Source of the DNA: Eggerthella sp. CAG:298
GTDB lineage: Bacteria; Actinomycetota; Coriobacteriia; Coriobacteriales; Eggerthellaceae
DNA: 17,201 bases
NCBI GenBank assembly: GCA_000435675.1
Contig: FR895133.1
Location: forward strand, 1 to 17,201
Reading direction: 5' to 3'
Under the pieces are notes generated by a model. The model had not been told where the DNA came from. It saw only the letters and a list, made by a program, of their open reading frames with translations, and searched no databases. This document shows, piece by piece, positions 1-10,999 of the stretch (its first letter is position 1; every line of letters begins with the position of its first letter). A program made the position numbers and the translations under genes.

Positions 1-1686
1 TTCATCAAGGACGAAGTGCTCTGCATCCCCACCGCATTCTGCTCATACACCGGCGAAGCGCTCGACAAGAAAACGCCACTGCTGCGCTCCATGGGCGCGA
101 TCGAAGAGCAGGCTAAGCGCGTGCTGGCCGTCTTCGACGAACACCCGCACCGCGTGACCACCACAGTCGGCGCCGAGCAGGAATTCTTCCTCATTCCGAA
201 GGAAGAATACGAGCGCCGCGAAGACTTGGTGCTTACCGGACGCACGCTATTCGGCCATTCCCCCTGCAAGGGCCAAGAGCTCGAAGAGCACTACTTCGGC
301 TCCATCCGCCCGACCGTGAACAACTTCCTGAAGGCTCTCGACGATAAGCTGTGGGAACTCGGCATCCCCGTGCGCACGAAGCACAACGAAGTAGCGCCCG
401 CGCAGCACGAGATCGCACCCATCTTCTCGAACGCCAACCAGGCCATCGACCAGAACCTCCTCACCATGGAAGAGATGACCATGCTCGCCAGCCGTTTCGG
501 CTTGGTGTGCCTGCTTCACGAAAAGCCCTTCGAAGGCGTGAATGGATCGGGCAAGCATAACAACTGGGCCATCTCGGCAGACGAGAAGAACCTGCTCGAC
601 CCAGGCGAGACGCCCTCAGACAACCTGCGCTTTCTCGTGTTCCTCACCGCCATCATCGAAGCGGTGGACGAGTATCAGGAGCTGCTGCGCATGTCGGTAG
701 CCACCGCAGGCAACGATCACCGCTTGGGCGCGAACGAAGCGCCGCCGGCCATCATCTCGATCTTCTTGGGTGATGAACTCGGTGCGATCGTAGAGGCCAT
801 CATCGAAGGCAAAGAGTACATCGGCCACGGAGAGACCAAGATCGACCTGGGCGTTCAATCGCTGCCGCTCTTCGCGAAGGACAACACCGACCGCAACCGC
901 ACAAGCCCCTTCGCCTTCACGGGCAACAAGTTCGAGTTCCGCATGCCCGGTTCGCACAACAACCTGGCAGATTGCAACATGATCCTGAACACCGCAGTGG
1001 CGAAGAGCCTGAAGAACTTCGCCGACACCGTTGAAGGAGCGAGCGACCCGAAAGCTGCCGCAGCCGAATACATCAAGCAGACGCTCACCGATCACCAGCG
1101 CATCATCTTCAACGGCAACGGATATGCCGATGAATGGGAAGTGGAGGCCGCAAAGCGCGGGCTTGCGAACAACCGCAACACCGCCGAAGCGCTGCCTGCC
1201 TACGTGGCCGATAAGTCGATCGCGCTCTTCGGCGAGATGGGCGTGCTCTCTGAAAGCGAGATCGAAAGCCGCTACGAGTGCAAGCTCGAGCGCTATTGCA
1301 AGCTGATCAACATCGAAGCGCGCGTGATGCGTCGCATGACCCGCCGCACGTTCCTGCCAGCCATCAATGGCTACGCCTCGGAAGTAGCCGCGAGCATCGA
1401 GCGCTACAAGACCGTATCGCCTGGTGCGAAGGTGGGCACGCAGGAAAAGCTGCTCGCGAACCTGCTCGATTCGATCGAACAGATCGACACGCTCGTGTGT
1501 GCGCTCGACGATGCCGGCAAGCAGGCGCTCGAGATCGAGAACCTGCAAAAGCGCGCCGATTTCTACGCCCACACCCTCATCCCGATCATGGACGATTTGC
1601 GCAGCGTGGTCGACTATACCGAGACCATCACCGATCGCACGTATTGGCCAGTGCCGAGTTACAACAACATGTTGTTCTACGTCTAG
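1..1686 (+). CDS. glnN: Type III glutamine synthetase, 5' end outside the window
   Basis: This enzyme makes glutamine from glutamate, ammonia and ATP in the cytoplasm. The frame is open from base 1, so the gene begins upstream; a GTG at 16 is internal, because the residues before it (FIKDEV) continue the conserved block. About 561 residues are visible. GSIII proteins are roughly 700 residues, so some 140 N-terminal residues are missing. Diagnostic blocks seen are VGAEQEFFLI (glutamate-binding and catalytic strand), RTKHNEVAPAQHEIAP, NGSGKHNNWA, GNDHRLGANEAPPAI and NRTSPFAFTGNKFEFRMPGS. These are GSIII signatures and are not seen in GSI or GSII. The C-terminal helical region runs to TYWPVPSYNNMLFYV, a normal end for the family. 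Glutamine made here is the amide donor for CarA directly downstream and for PurF further on, so the neighbourhood is metabolically coherent. Confidence 0.95.
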   Translation, partial: FIKDEVLCIPTAFCSYTGEALDKKTPLLRSMGAIEEQAKRVLAVFDEHPHRVTTTVGAEQEFFLIPKEEYERREDLVLTGRTLFGHSPCKGQELEEHYFGSIRPTVNNFLKALDDKLWELGIPVRTKHNEVAPAQHEIAPIFSNANQAIDQNLLTMEEMTMLASRFGLVCLLHEKPFEGVNGSGKHNNWAISADEKNLLDPGETPSDNLRFLVFLTAIIEAVDEYQELLRMSVATAGNDHRLGANEAPPAIISIFLGDELGAIVEAIIEGKEYIGHGETKIDLGVQSLPLFAKDNTDRNRTSPFAFTGNKFEFRMPGSHNNLADCNMILNTAVAKSLKNFADTVEGASDPKAAAAEYIKQTLTDHQRIIFNGNGYADEWEVEAAKRGLANNRNTAEALPAYVADKSIALFGEMGVLSESEIESRYECKLERYCKLINIEARVMRRMTRRTFLPAINGYASEVAASIERYKTVSPGAKVGTQEKLLANLLDSIEQIDTLVCALDDAGKQALEIENLQKRADFYAHTLIPIMDDLRSVVDYTETITDRTYWPVPSYNNMLFYV

Positions 1687-1699
1687 GCTTTTACGATAG

Positions 1700-1721
1700 G
1701 GGCAAGCAAACGCGCTTGCCC
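1700..1721 (+). terminator. Small hairpin after glnN
   Basis: A perfect 8-bp stem GGGCAAGC/GCTTGCCC closes a 6-base loop, 14 bases after the glnN stop. It lacks a T-tract. It could be an RNA-stabilising or processing hairpin, or the first part of a two-hairpin end region with the stem at 1730-1762. Confidence 0.35.
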
Positions 1722-1729
1722 GAAGAAAT

Positions 1730-1774
1730 GGAAAGAGAAGAGCAGACCTCCCTTCTCTTTCCACCCTTTTGGGT
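1730..1774 (+). terminator. Likely transcription terminator between glnN and carA
   Basis: An 11-bp perfect stem GGAAAGAGAAG/CTTCTCTTTCC with an 11-base loop (1730-1762) is followed at once by ACCCTTTTGGGT, a mini-hairpin carrying four T residues. The T-tract is short and offset by four bases, so termination may be partial. The hairpin sits 44 bases after the glnN stop and about 100 bases before carA. It suggests that carAB has its own transcription start or is attenuated. Confidence 0.5.
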
Positions 1775-1870
1775 GTAGGGTGAATTTCGGTTGCCCGCAG
1801 CAAAACCACTGCGCAGGCGAGCCACCTCGAACACCCCAAGAGCAACAAGCACGATACCAAGGGAGATTCT

Positions 1871-3392
1871 GTGATCAAACCAAGTGCGGCACCCGTCGCA
1901 ACGCCCTCAGGCGCGACGCAGGTACCGAGCAAAGCAAGTGAACATATCCTGAGCAAGACCTCGAAAGCAAGTGCCCAACCAGCCCTTTTGGCGCTGGAAG
2001 ACGGCAGTTGCTATCGAGGTTTTTCCTGTGGAGCGCCTGGTGAAGTGAGCGGCGAGCTCTGCTTCAACACGGGGCTGGTGGGCTATTTGGAAGTGATCAC
2101 CGATCCTTCTTACGCCGGCCAGATCGTGACCATGACCTACCCGCAGATCGGCAACTATGGCGTAAACGAAGACGATGTGCAGGCAGATGAGATCGCCTTG
2201 CGCGGGCTGGTGGTGCGCGATATGTGCACCCATCCTTCCAACTGGCGCAGCGCCAAATCGCTGCCTGAGTTCTTGCGCGAACGCGGCGTGGTCGCCATCG
2301 AAGGGATCGATACGCGCGCGCTCGTTCGCCATTTGCGTGAAGCAGGTGCGATGCGGGCGGTGCTTTCCACGGAAGACCTCGACGAAGTGAGCCTAGTTGC
2401 CAAAGCACGGGCCGCAACCCCGCTCACGGAGGTGAACTTCGTCGAAGAGGTTTCGCGGGATGCTGTGGAGCCATATGAATATGAGAGCATCCACCCGTTC
2501 GCGAAAGTCGCGCCCAAAGAAGCGCGCTATAACGTGGTCGCCTACGATTGCGGCGTGAAGAGCTCGATCCTTGATGGGCTTGTTGAAGCGGGTTGTGCTG
2601 TTACGGTCGTGCCATGGGATATGCCTGCCGAAGAGGTGCTCGCGCTCAAACCGGATGGCGTGTTCTTGAGCAATGGCCCGGGAGACCCCGACAAGGTGGA
2701 AGGCACGTTCGCCCAGGTAGAACAGTTGCTCGGAAAAGTGCCGCTCTTCGGCATCTGCCTCGGGCATCAGATGCTCGGCAAGGCTGCTGGCGCCGAAGTG
2801 GTGAAGCTCAAATATGGGCATCGCGGCATCAATCAGCCGGTCATGAACCTTATCACCAAGCGCGTCGAGATAACGGTGCAGAACCACGGCTTCAACCTCG
2901 TGTTCTCTTCGCTCGGCCCCCTTGAAGGTGATGCAAAAACCGCCGAAGAGGTAGCGCGCGTTTCTGGGACAATCGCTTCGGGCGAAGACCTGCGCCCTTG
3001 GACGCACGCTGCAAAGCCACCCGTTGCGCAAAACGAACGGTTCGGCCGCATCCAACTCACCCATGTGAATTTGAACGACGGCACCATCGAAGGCATGCGC
3101 TTTCTGGATGTTCCCGCCTTTAGCGTGCAATACCACCCCGAAGCGGCGCCTGGTTCGACCGACTCTCAATACCTCTTCACCGCCTTCACCCGCCTGATGG
3201 ATGAGTGGAAGAGCAGCATGGCGAACGAGGCCCAAAGCAGCACAGAGAGCGAGGACTACCTCGCCATCGACATCGCGCAGGATCGCCTGGCTGGGTGGAA
3301 TTTTGGTTCGAGCGATAAAGAATCCGACCAGCCGGAGGTTCTGAATGCCGAGGTGACCCCCACAGGAAGCCACACGGCTGAGGAGGTACGCA

Positions 3393-3400
<8 letters not shown>
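1871..3400 (+). CDS. carA: Carbamoyl phosphate synthetase small (glutamine amidotransferase) subunit, with unusual insertion and tail
   Basis: CarA hydrolyses glutamine and channels ammonia to CarB for carbamoyl phosphate, which feeds pyrimidines and arginine. The GTG start at 1871 has AAGGGAG at 1859-1865. The N-terminal domain begins near residue 38 (PALLALEDGSCYRG). The class I amidotransferase domain carries the nucleophile Cys296 in FGICLGHQ and His422/Glu424 in YHPEA. At 509 residues it is far longer than the usual 360-390. Three additions explain this: about 37 extra N-terminal residues; about 40 residues inserted between NHGF (338-341) and THVNLNDGT (397 on), where E. coli CarA has about a dozen; and a roughly 60-residue acidic, low-complexity C-terminal tail after MDEWKSS. 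The tail overlaps the start of carB by 8 bp. Catalytic residues are intact, so activity is expected. The additions resemble lineage-specific linkers rather than known domains. Confidence 0.93.
3381..3387 (+). promoter_or_regulatory. Near-ideal ribosome binding site for carB inside carA
   Basis: AGGAGGT lies five bases before the carB ATG and inside the last codons of carA. It fixes the carB start and implies translational coupling of the 1:1 subunits. Confidence 0.85.
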
Positions 3401-6674
<3,274 letters not shown>

Positions 6675-6691
6675 ACATGAAGCCAACGTAA

Positions 6692-6853
6692 GGGCAAGCA
6701 GCACGCCCATGAGGCACTTGTAATTACCCGCTTTCGCTGTTCGCTTGCCTTTATAGGCAAGCTCATGCGCTCCGCTCCTTCGGACAGCCTATTTATATTG
6801 AAGTAAGCGGACTCAGAGTAATTCAAGTACCCCATGGGCTCAGCTGCTTGCCC
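6692..6853. repeat. 162-bp element with long imperfect terminal inverted repeats
   Basis: The left arm (6692 to about 6737) and right arm (about 6804-6853) are imperfect inverted copies. The outer 11 bp, GGGCAAGCAGC/GCTGCTTGCCC, are perfect. After a short bulge GCCCATG pairs again, then GG-ACTTG-AATTAC, then CCGCTT. Two substitutions in the middle of the arms would be G-U wobbles if the minus strand were transcribed. The interior holds a perfect 7-bp hairpin GCTTGCC-tttata-GGCAAGC (6743-6762) and a small hairpin TCCG-CTCCTT-CGGA (6771-6784). The shape suggests a MITE-like element or a multi-branched structured RNA. No clear target-site duplication is visible. It fills most of the 320-bp gap between carB and dapF. 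Confidence 0.6.
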
Positions 6854-6861
6854 AACCGGAA

Positions 6862-6904
6862 GCATCTGGCTCGATCGATCGAGCGATGCGTTCGCAGATT
6901 TTTT
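6862..6904 (+). terminator. Palindromic hairpin followed by a T-run, possible terminator
   Basis: GCATC-TGG-CTCGATCGATCGAG-C-GATGC forms a long stem centred on the perfect 14-bp palindrome at 6870-6883, with a small asymmetric internal loop. A run of six T follows at 6899-6904, about ten bases after the stem. The gap to the T-run is long for a classical terminator. The rest of this intergenic stretch up to dapF, at 6995, shows no gene and no promoter I can call with confidence. Confidence 0.4.
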
Positions 6905-6994
6905 CGTTCTCTAAACATTCTCGAAATATTCCGCGCGTAGGCTAAGGATAGATAAGCCCCATGCGCTTCGATAAATGAGAGAGAGGGAGCGAGC

Positions 6995-7960
6995 ATGGCA
7001 ACCTATCCGTTCTGGAAACTTCATGGCCTCGGCAACGACTTCGTGTTCTTTGACGCTATGGAAGAAGAGCTCGAACTTTCCACCGCCGAGGTTGCGGCGC
7101 TCTGCGATCGCCATACCGGCATCGGTGGCGATGGCGTGATCGTAGTGAAGCCTTCTCCGCGCAGTGAATGCGCAGGTTATATGCACTATATCAACGCAGA
7201 TGGCTCGCTCGCACAGATGTGCGGCAACGGCGTGCGCTGCTTCGCAAAATTCCTTGTCGACCACGGTTATGTGAACGCGGAAAGCGGCTCGTTCGTGGCC
7301 GACACGCTCGCTGGCCCGAAGCCCATCACGTTCACGGTCGACGCCGAGAACAAGCTTGCGACCGCAACGGTCGATATGGACGCCCCGATCCTTGAAGCAA
7401 CGCTCATTCCCGTCGCACCGAACGCTGCGACCTCACCAACCACGCACGAAGGAGCCTGTGCGATCGACGCTGAAGCCATCGTGGTTCAAACGATCGAATC
7501 GCCCTGGGACGAGCTCACCTTCGCTTGCGTGAGCATGGGAAACCCTCATGCCGTGTGCTTCCTCGACAAAGAAGCGTTCGCCGCACTCCCCGCTGAATGC
7601 TTCACGGACACGCCCCGTTCGCTCAGAACCTTCGATGTTGCCCGTGTGGGTTCGTTCTTCGAGGCGCATGCGTTCTTCCCTGAAAAGACCAACGTCGAAT
7701 TCGCCGTGGTCGAAGATGCCCACAATATCTCGATGCGCGTATTCGAACGTGGCTGCGGCGAGACTCACGCTTGCGGCACGGGTGCCTGCGCGACCCAAGT
7801 TGCCGCGCACCTTTTAGGCATGACAGAACCAGCTGCCGACCTGCATCTGCTTGGCGGCGTGCTTCATATCGCCCTTGAAGGCGGGCGCGTGATCATGACC
7901 GGTCCTGCCGCGATGAGCTTCAGCGGCACCGTAGATCCCAAGGAGCTGATCGCATGGTAA
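6995..7960 (+). CDS. dapF: Diaminopimelate epimerase
   Basis: DapF interconverts LL- and meso-diaminopimelate, giving the peptidoglycan cross-link residue and the lysine precursor. The ATG at 6995 follows GAGGGAG. Signature blocks are KLHGLGNDFVFFDA at the N-terminus, HTGIGGDGVI, MCGNGVRCFAKF with catalytic Cys76, and GCGETHACGTGACA with catalytic Cys260. The protein is 321 residues, longer than the usual 270-285. Most of the excess lies between the two halves (about residues 140-165, rich in Ala, Thr and Pro), a probable linker insertion. The stop codon overlaps the start of a small ORF (ATGGTAA), and dapL follows 174 bases later. dapL acts one step earlier in the pathway, so the grouping supports both calls. 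Confidence 0.96.
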   Translation: MATYPFWKLHGLGNDFVFFDAMEEELELSTAEVAALCDRHTGIGGDGVIVVKPSPRSECAGYMHYINADGSLAQMCGNGVRCFAKFLVDHGYVNAESGSFVADTLAGPKPITFTVDAENKLATATVDMDAPILEATLIPVAPNAATSPTTHEGACAIDAEAIVVQTIESPWDELTFACVSMGNPHAVCFLDKEAFAALPAECFTDTPRSLRTFDVARVGSFFEAHAFFPEKTNVEFAVVEDAHNISMRVFERGCGETHACGTGACATQVAAHLLGMTEPAADLHLLGGVLHIALEGGRVIMTGPAAMSFSGTVDPKELIAW

Positions 7961-8091
7961 CCAGCAGAAAGCTTCAAAAGCTCGAACGTCAGTGCGGAAC
8001 CGTGAACATGATGAATGCACGCAAGGGCGTTAACAACGATCAAAAGCACAAACCCGTGCAAGTTATCCATAAGCGTCGCCCTGCCCAATAA
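7954..8091 (+). CDS. Small basic hypothetical protein, 45 residues, coupled to dapF
   Basis: This reading frame begins MVTSRKLQKLERQCGT and ends HKRRPAQ. Its ATG (7954-7956) overlaps the dapF stop in ATGGTAA. AAGGAG at 7940-7945 sits eight bases upstream, a good ribosome binding site that serves no other gene. The peptide is strongly basic (Lys, Arg and His make up about a quarter), has one Cys and shows no membrane segment. I do not recognise it. It could be a real micro-protein translationally coupled to dapF, a leader ORF controlling dapL (its stop is 43 bases before the dapL ATG), or chance. The ribosome site and overlap favour translation; the lack of a family makes function unknown. Confidence 0.4.
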   Translation: MVTSRKLQKLERQCGTVNMMNARKGVNNDQKHKPVQVIHKRRPAQ

Positions 8092-8134
8092 GGCGCACCC
8101 TCTGCCACCAGCCCACCTCAACAAAAGGAGACCC

Positions 8135-9292
8135 ATGCAAACCGCCGAATGCCTGAACCACCTTGCCCCCTACCTGTTCGCCCAGATCGATGCCAAGAAA
8201 GCAGCCCTCACCGAACAGGGTATCGATGTGATCTCGCTCGGAATCGGCGACCCCGACATGCCAACGCCCGCCCACATCGTGGATGCTATGGCTGAGGCCA
8301 TCCGCAACCCCGCGAACCACCAGTATCCCGATTACGCCGGTTCGCTCGCTTATCGTCAGGCCTGTGCCGATTACATGAAACGCAAGTTCGACGTGACGCT
8401 CGATCCAAAGACCGAAGTGCTTGCGCTCATCGGCAGCAAGGAGGGCATCGCGCACCTGCATACCGCCTTCGTGAACCCCGGCGATTATGTGCTCGCGCCC
8501 GCCATCGGCTACCCCGTCTATTCCGGTGGAGCCACGCTGCAGAGCGCCAACACCTACTTCATGCCCATGAACAAGGAAAACGGTTTTCTGGCTGACTTCG
8601 ATCATATCCCAGAAGAGGTGCTCGAGCGCGCGAAGATCATGTTCCTGGGCTACCCGAACAATCCCACGGGCGCCTGCGCAACGCCTGAGTACTTCGACAA
8701 GGCTATCGCGTTCTGCCGCGAACACGACATTCTGCTCGCGCACGACAACGCCTATTGCGACATCTGCTACGACGGCTACGAAGCCCCCTCCATCCTCCAG
8801 CGCCCGCACGCCATGGACTGCTGCATCGAGTTCTTCAGCTTGAGCAAATCCTACAACATGACCGGTTGGCGTATTGGGTTCGCATGCGGAAACCCTGAGG
8901 CCATCGAGGCGCTAGGCACCGTGAAAAACAACCTCGATTCCGGGCAGTTCACCGCCATCCAGGATGCCGCCATCGTGGCGCTCACGGGCCCGCAAGTCTG
9001 CGTCGAAGAGATGTGCGCGCTCTATCAGAAGCGTCGTGACCTGGTGGTAGATGCGCTGCGTGCGATCGGTGTGGAGTGTGAAGCGCCGAAGGCCACCATC
9101 TATGTGTGGGCGAAGGTGCCCGAAGGCGAAACGTCCGAATCCTTCGCCACGAAACTGCTCGAAGAAGCACATGTGGTGGTCACGCCCGGCAACGGCTACG
9201 GCCCCGAAGGCGAAGGCTACATCCGCATCTCGCTCACCACGCCCGATGATCGCCTGCTCGAAGCGGTCGATCGCATCAAGGCGCTGGTGTAA
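8135..9292 (+). CDS. dapL: LL-diaminopimelate aminotransferase
   Basis: DapL converts tetrahydrodipicolinate directly to LL-diaminopimelate using glutamate as amino donor, bypassing the acylated intermediates of the dapD/E route. The ATG at 8135 is chosen because AAAGGAG lies at 8124-8130; the frame is open further upstream, but no ribosome site is seen there and 385 residues is the family size. The fold is a type I PLP aminotransferase: GIGDPDMPTP near the N-terminus, GSKEGIAHL, GYPNNPTGA (172-180), the Asp/Tyr block HDNAYCDICYD, and the PLP lysine Lys238 in SLSKSYNMTGWRIG. A close alternative is another aspartate-family aminotransferase, but the position next to dapF, which uses the product, makes DapL the best call. 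A strong terminator follows. Confidence 0.88.
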   Translation: MQTAECLNHLAPYLFAQIDAKKAALTEQGIDVISLGIGDPDMPTPAHIVDAMAEAIRNPANHQYPDYAGSLAYRQACADYMKRKFDVTLDPKTEVLALIGSKEGIAHLHTAFVNPGDYVLAPAIGYPVYSGGATLQSANTYFMPMNKENGFLADFDHIPEEVLERAKIMFLGYPNNPTGACATPEYFDKAIAFCREHDILLAHDNAYCDICYDGYEAPSILQRPHAMDCCIEFFSLSKSYNMTGWRIGFACGNPEAIEALGTVKNNLDSGQFTAIQDAAIVALTGPQVCVEEMCALYQKRRDLVVDALRAIGVECEAPKATIYVWAKVPEGETSESFATKLLEEAHVVVTPGNGYGPEGEGYIRISLTTPDDRLLEAVDRIKALV

Positions 9293-9297
9293 TTCCC

Positions 9298-9330
9298 GAA
9301 AGCCCGTGCAGCTCGTGCGGGCTTTCTTTA
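9298..9330 (+). terminator. Intrinsic terminator of the dapF-dapL unit
   Basis: A 9-bp perfect stem GAAAGCCCG/CGGGCTTTC with an 11-base loop is followed by TTTA. It starts five bases after the dapL stop. It is the clearest terminator in the window and separates dapL from purF. Confidence 0.85.
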
Positions 9331-9442
9331 TGCCTTTGGCCTGCGCGGCTTGCCCCGCGAACAACATGCATGCTTCGCCCACGCAAACCGCCATCCTGAC
9401 CGCCTCTTCAAACTAGCCCTCGTAAGAAAACAGGAGCCTATG

Positions 9443-10999
9443 ATGCCTAAGCTGAAACCGTCTTTTTGCACCGCCTCCGAGTCCAACACCCCTTGCGCAC
9501 CCTGCCCAGAAAGCCTCGATGATGCGCTTCATGAAGCCTGCGGTGTGTTCGGTATCTGGGCGCCTGACGCAGATGTTGCGCGCCTCACTTTCTTCGGCCT
9601 TCAAGCGCTGCAACATCGCGGGCAAGAATCTGCTGGCATCGCAGTGAGCGATGGTGTGGCTCTCACCTGCGAAAAGGGGCTTGGTCTTGCGCGTGAGGTG
9701 TTCGACAATGCAACCATCGCAGCACTGCAAGGACAAGCTGCGGTCGGGCACGTGCGCTACTCCACCAGCGGCAAAGACCCGGATATCAGCCTTCAGATGG
9801 CCCAGCCGCTCGTTGCGCTGGATGACGCAGGCGGATTCGCGCTCGCCCACAACGGCACGCTCACCAATACGGCCGATCTGCTTGAAGCGATGGGTGGCAG
9901 GCAAGAGACGAGCAGCCTGAACGGAGTTTGCGCCACCGACGCCGCGGTAAGTGATACCCAGATCGCAACCGATTTCATTGCTCACTTCGCACGCGAGACC
10001 AAACACCTTGAGAGCGCGCTCGAGCGCTTCATGCATACCGCGCAAGGGGCATACTCGATCGTGGTCCTCGCCCCCGATGCGCTCTATGCGCTGCGCGATT
10101 TCTCGGGCATCCGCCCCCTTTGTCTGGGCGAACTTCCCGGCAAAGGCGGTTTTACCATCGCAAGCGAAACCTGCGCCTTCGACCTGGTAGGCGCTACCTA
10201 CTTGCGCGACATCACTCCCGGCGAACTCGTGCGCATCGATAGCGCCGGCATCCATTCCAAGAAGATCGCTAACGAACATCCGCACCTCTGCACGCGACCA
10301 GCGCAGTGCCTCTTCGAATACGTGTATTTCGCGCGCCCCGATTCGGTGATCGACAGTGCGAACGTTTACCGCGCCCGCGAAGCCATGGGCCGCCGCCTCT
10401 TCCATGAAGCGCCGGTTGAAGCGGACATCGTGATCGGCGTGCCCGACTCCGGCATTCCCGCTGCCATCGGCTATGCGCGAGAGAGCGGCGTGGTGTATTC
10501 AGAGGGACTGATCAAGAACCGCTATGTCGATCGAACGTTCATCGAACCCACCCAAGAATTGCGTGAGCAGGGCATTCGTATCAAGCTGAATCCGCTTCAT
10601 TACGCCGTGCGCAATCGCCGCATCATCGTGGTGGATGATTCGATCGTGCGTGGCAGCACGTCCAAGCAGCTCGTTCAGATGCTACGTAATGCCGGAGCTG
10701 CCGAAGTCCACTTGCGTATCACCTCGCCCGCTATCGTGTGGCCGTGCTTCCTAGGGATCAACACCGACACGCAAGGACAGCTGATCGCGGCAACGCAATC
10801 GGTCGAGGAGATCCGCGATTACATCGGTGCCGATTCGCTCGCCTATCTTTCCCTGGAAGGGTTGAAATCGTGCATCTACGCTGAACATCCGCAGTATTGC
10901 ACGGCCTGCTTCGACGGCAACTACCCCATGCCGAAGCCTAATCCGCTGCACGCCAACGCCTTCCTCCCTGGCTACGAACCCACCTGGAATAACGACTAG
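9443..10999 (+). CDS. purF: Amidophosphoribosyltransferase (glutamine PRPP amidotransferase)
   Basis: PurF catalyses the first committed step of purine synthesis, glutamine plus PRPP to phosphoribosylamine. CAGGAG at 9431-9436 fits the second of two adjacent ATG codons (9443) better than the first (9440). The N-terminal Ntn-hydrolase nucleophile is Cys33 in ACGVFGIW, exposed by removing a 32-residue propeptide. That is longer than the 11 residues of B. subtilis PurF, and it contains three cysteines (9, 18, 21). The PRPP loop is IIVVDDSIVRGST. Four cysteines match the B. subtilis-type iron-sulfur cluster: one in QCLFEYVYFARPDS, one in WPCFLG, and CTAC near the C-terminus. This implies an oxygen-sensitive enzyme, as suits an anaerobe. 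The stop codon directly abuts that of the convergent minus-strand gene. Confidence 0.96.
   Translation: MPKLKPSFCTASESNTPCAPCPESLDDALHEACGVFGIWAPDADVARLTFFGLQALQHRGQESAGIAVSDGVALTCEKGLGLAREVFDNATIAALQGQAAVGHVRYSTSGKDPDISLQMAQPLVALDDAGGFALAHNGTLTNTADLLEAMGGRQETSSLNGVCATDAAVSDTQIATDFIAHFARETKHLESALERFMHTAQGAYSIVVLAPDALYALRDFSGIRPLCLGELPGKGGFTIASETCAFDLVGATYLRDITPGELVRIDSAGIHSKKIANEHPHLCTRPAQCLFEYVYFARPDSVIDSANVYRAREAMGRRLFHEAPVEADIVIGVPDSGIPAAIGYARESGVVYSEGLIKNRYVDRTFIEPTQELREQGIRIKLNPLHYAVRNRRIIVVDDSIVRGSTSKQLVQMLRNAGAAEVHLRITSPAIVWPCFLGINTDTQGQLIAATQSVEEIRDYIGADSLAYLSLEGLKSCIYAEHPQYCTACFDGNYPMPKPNPLHANAFLPGYEPTWNND

Noticed and set aside
1700..1721. Shared GGGCAAGC between this hairpin and the ends of the 6692-6853 element, suggesting a solo copy of the same element
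   Set aside because: Only 8 bp match, and the same 8-mer also occurs by chance inside glnN near 549 and, reversed, inside the lipoprotein gene.
616..1956. 446-residue open frame on the minus strand opposite glnN
   Set aside because: It is a mirror of the glnN codons with no recognisable motifs and no ribosome site; high GC coding regions commonly give such antisense frames.
6675..6994. Lysine riboswitch or T-box upstream of dapF
   Set aside because: The conserved lysine-riboswitch core and T-box sequence were not found, and the pairing pattern is one long hairpin rather than either fold.
9413..10405. 330-residue minus-strand frame opposite purF
   Set aside because: PurF motifs fix the plus-strand reading; the antisense product has no coherent domain.
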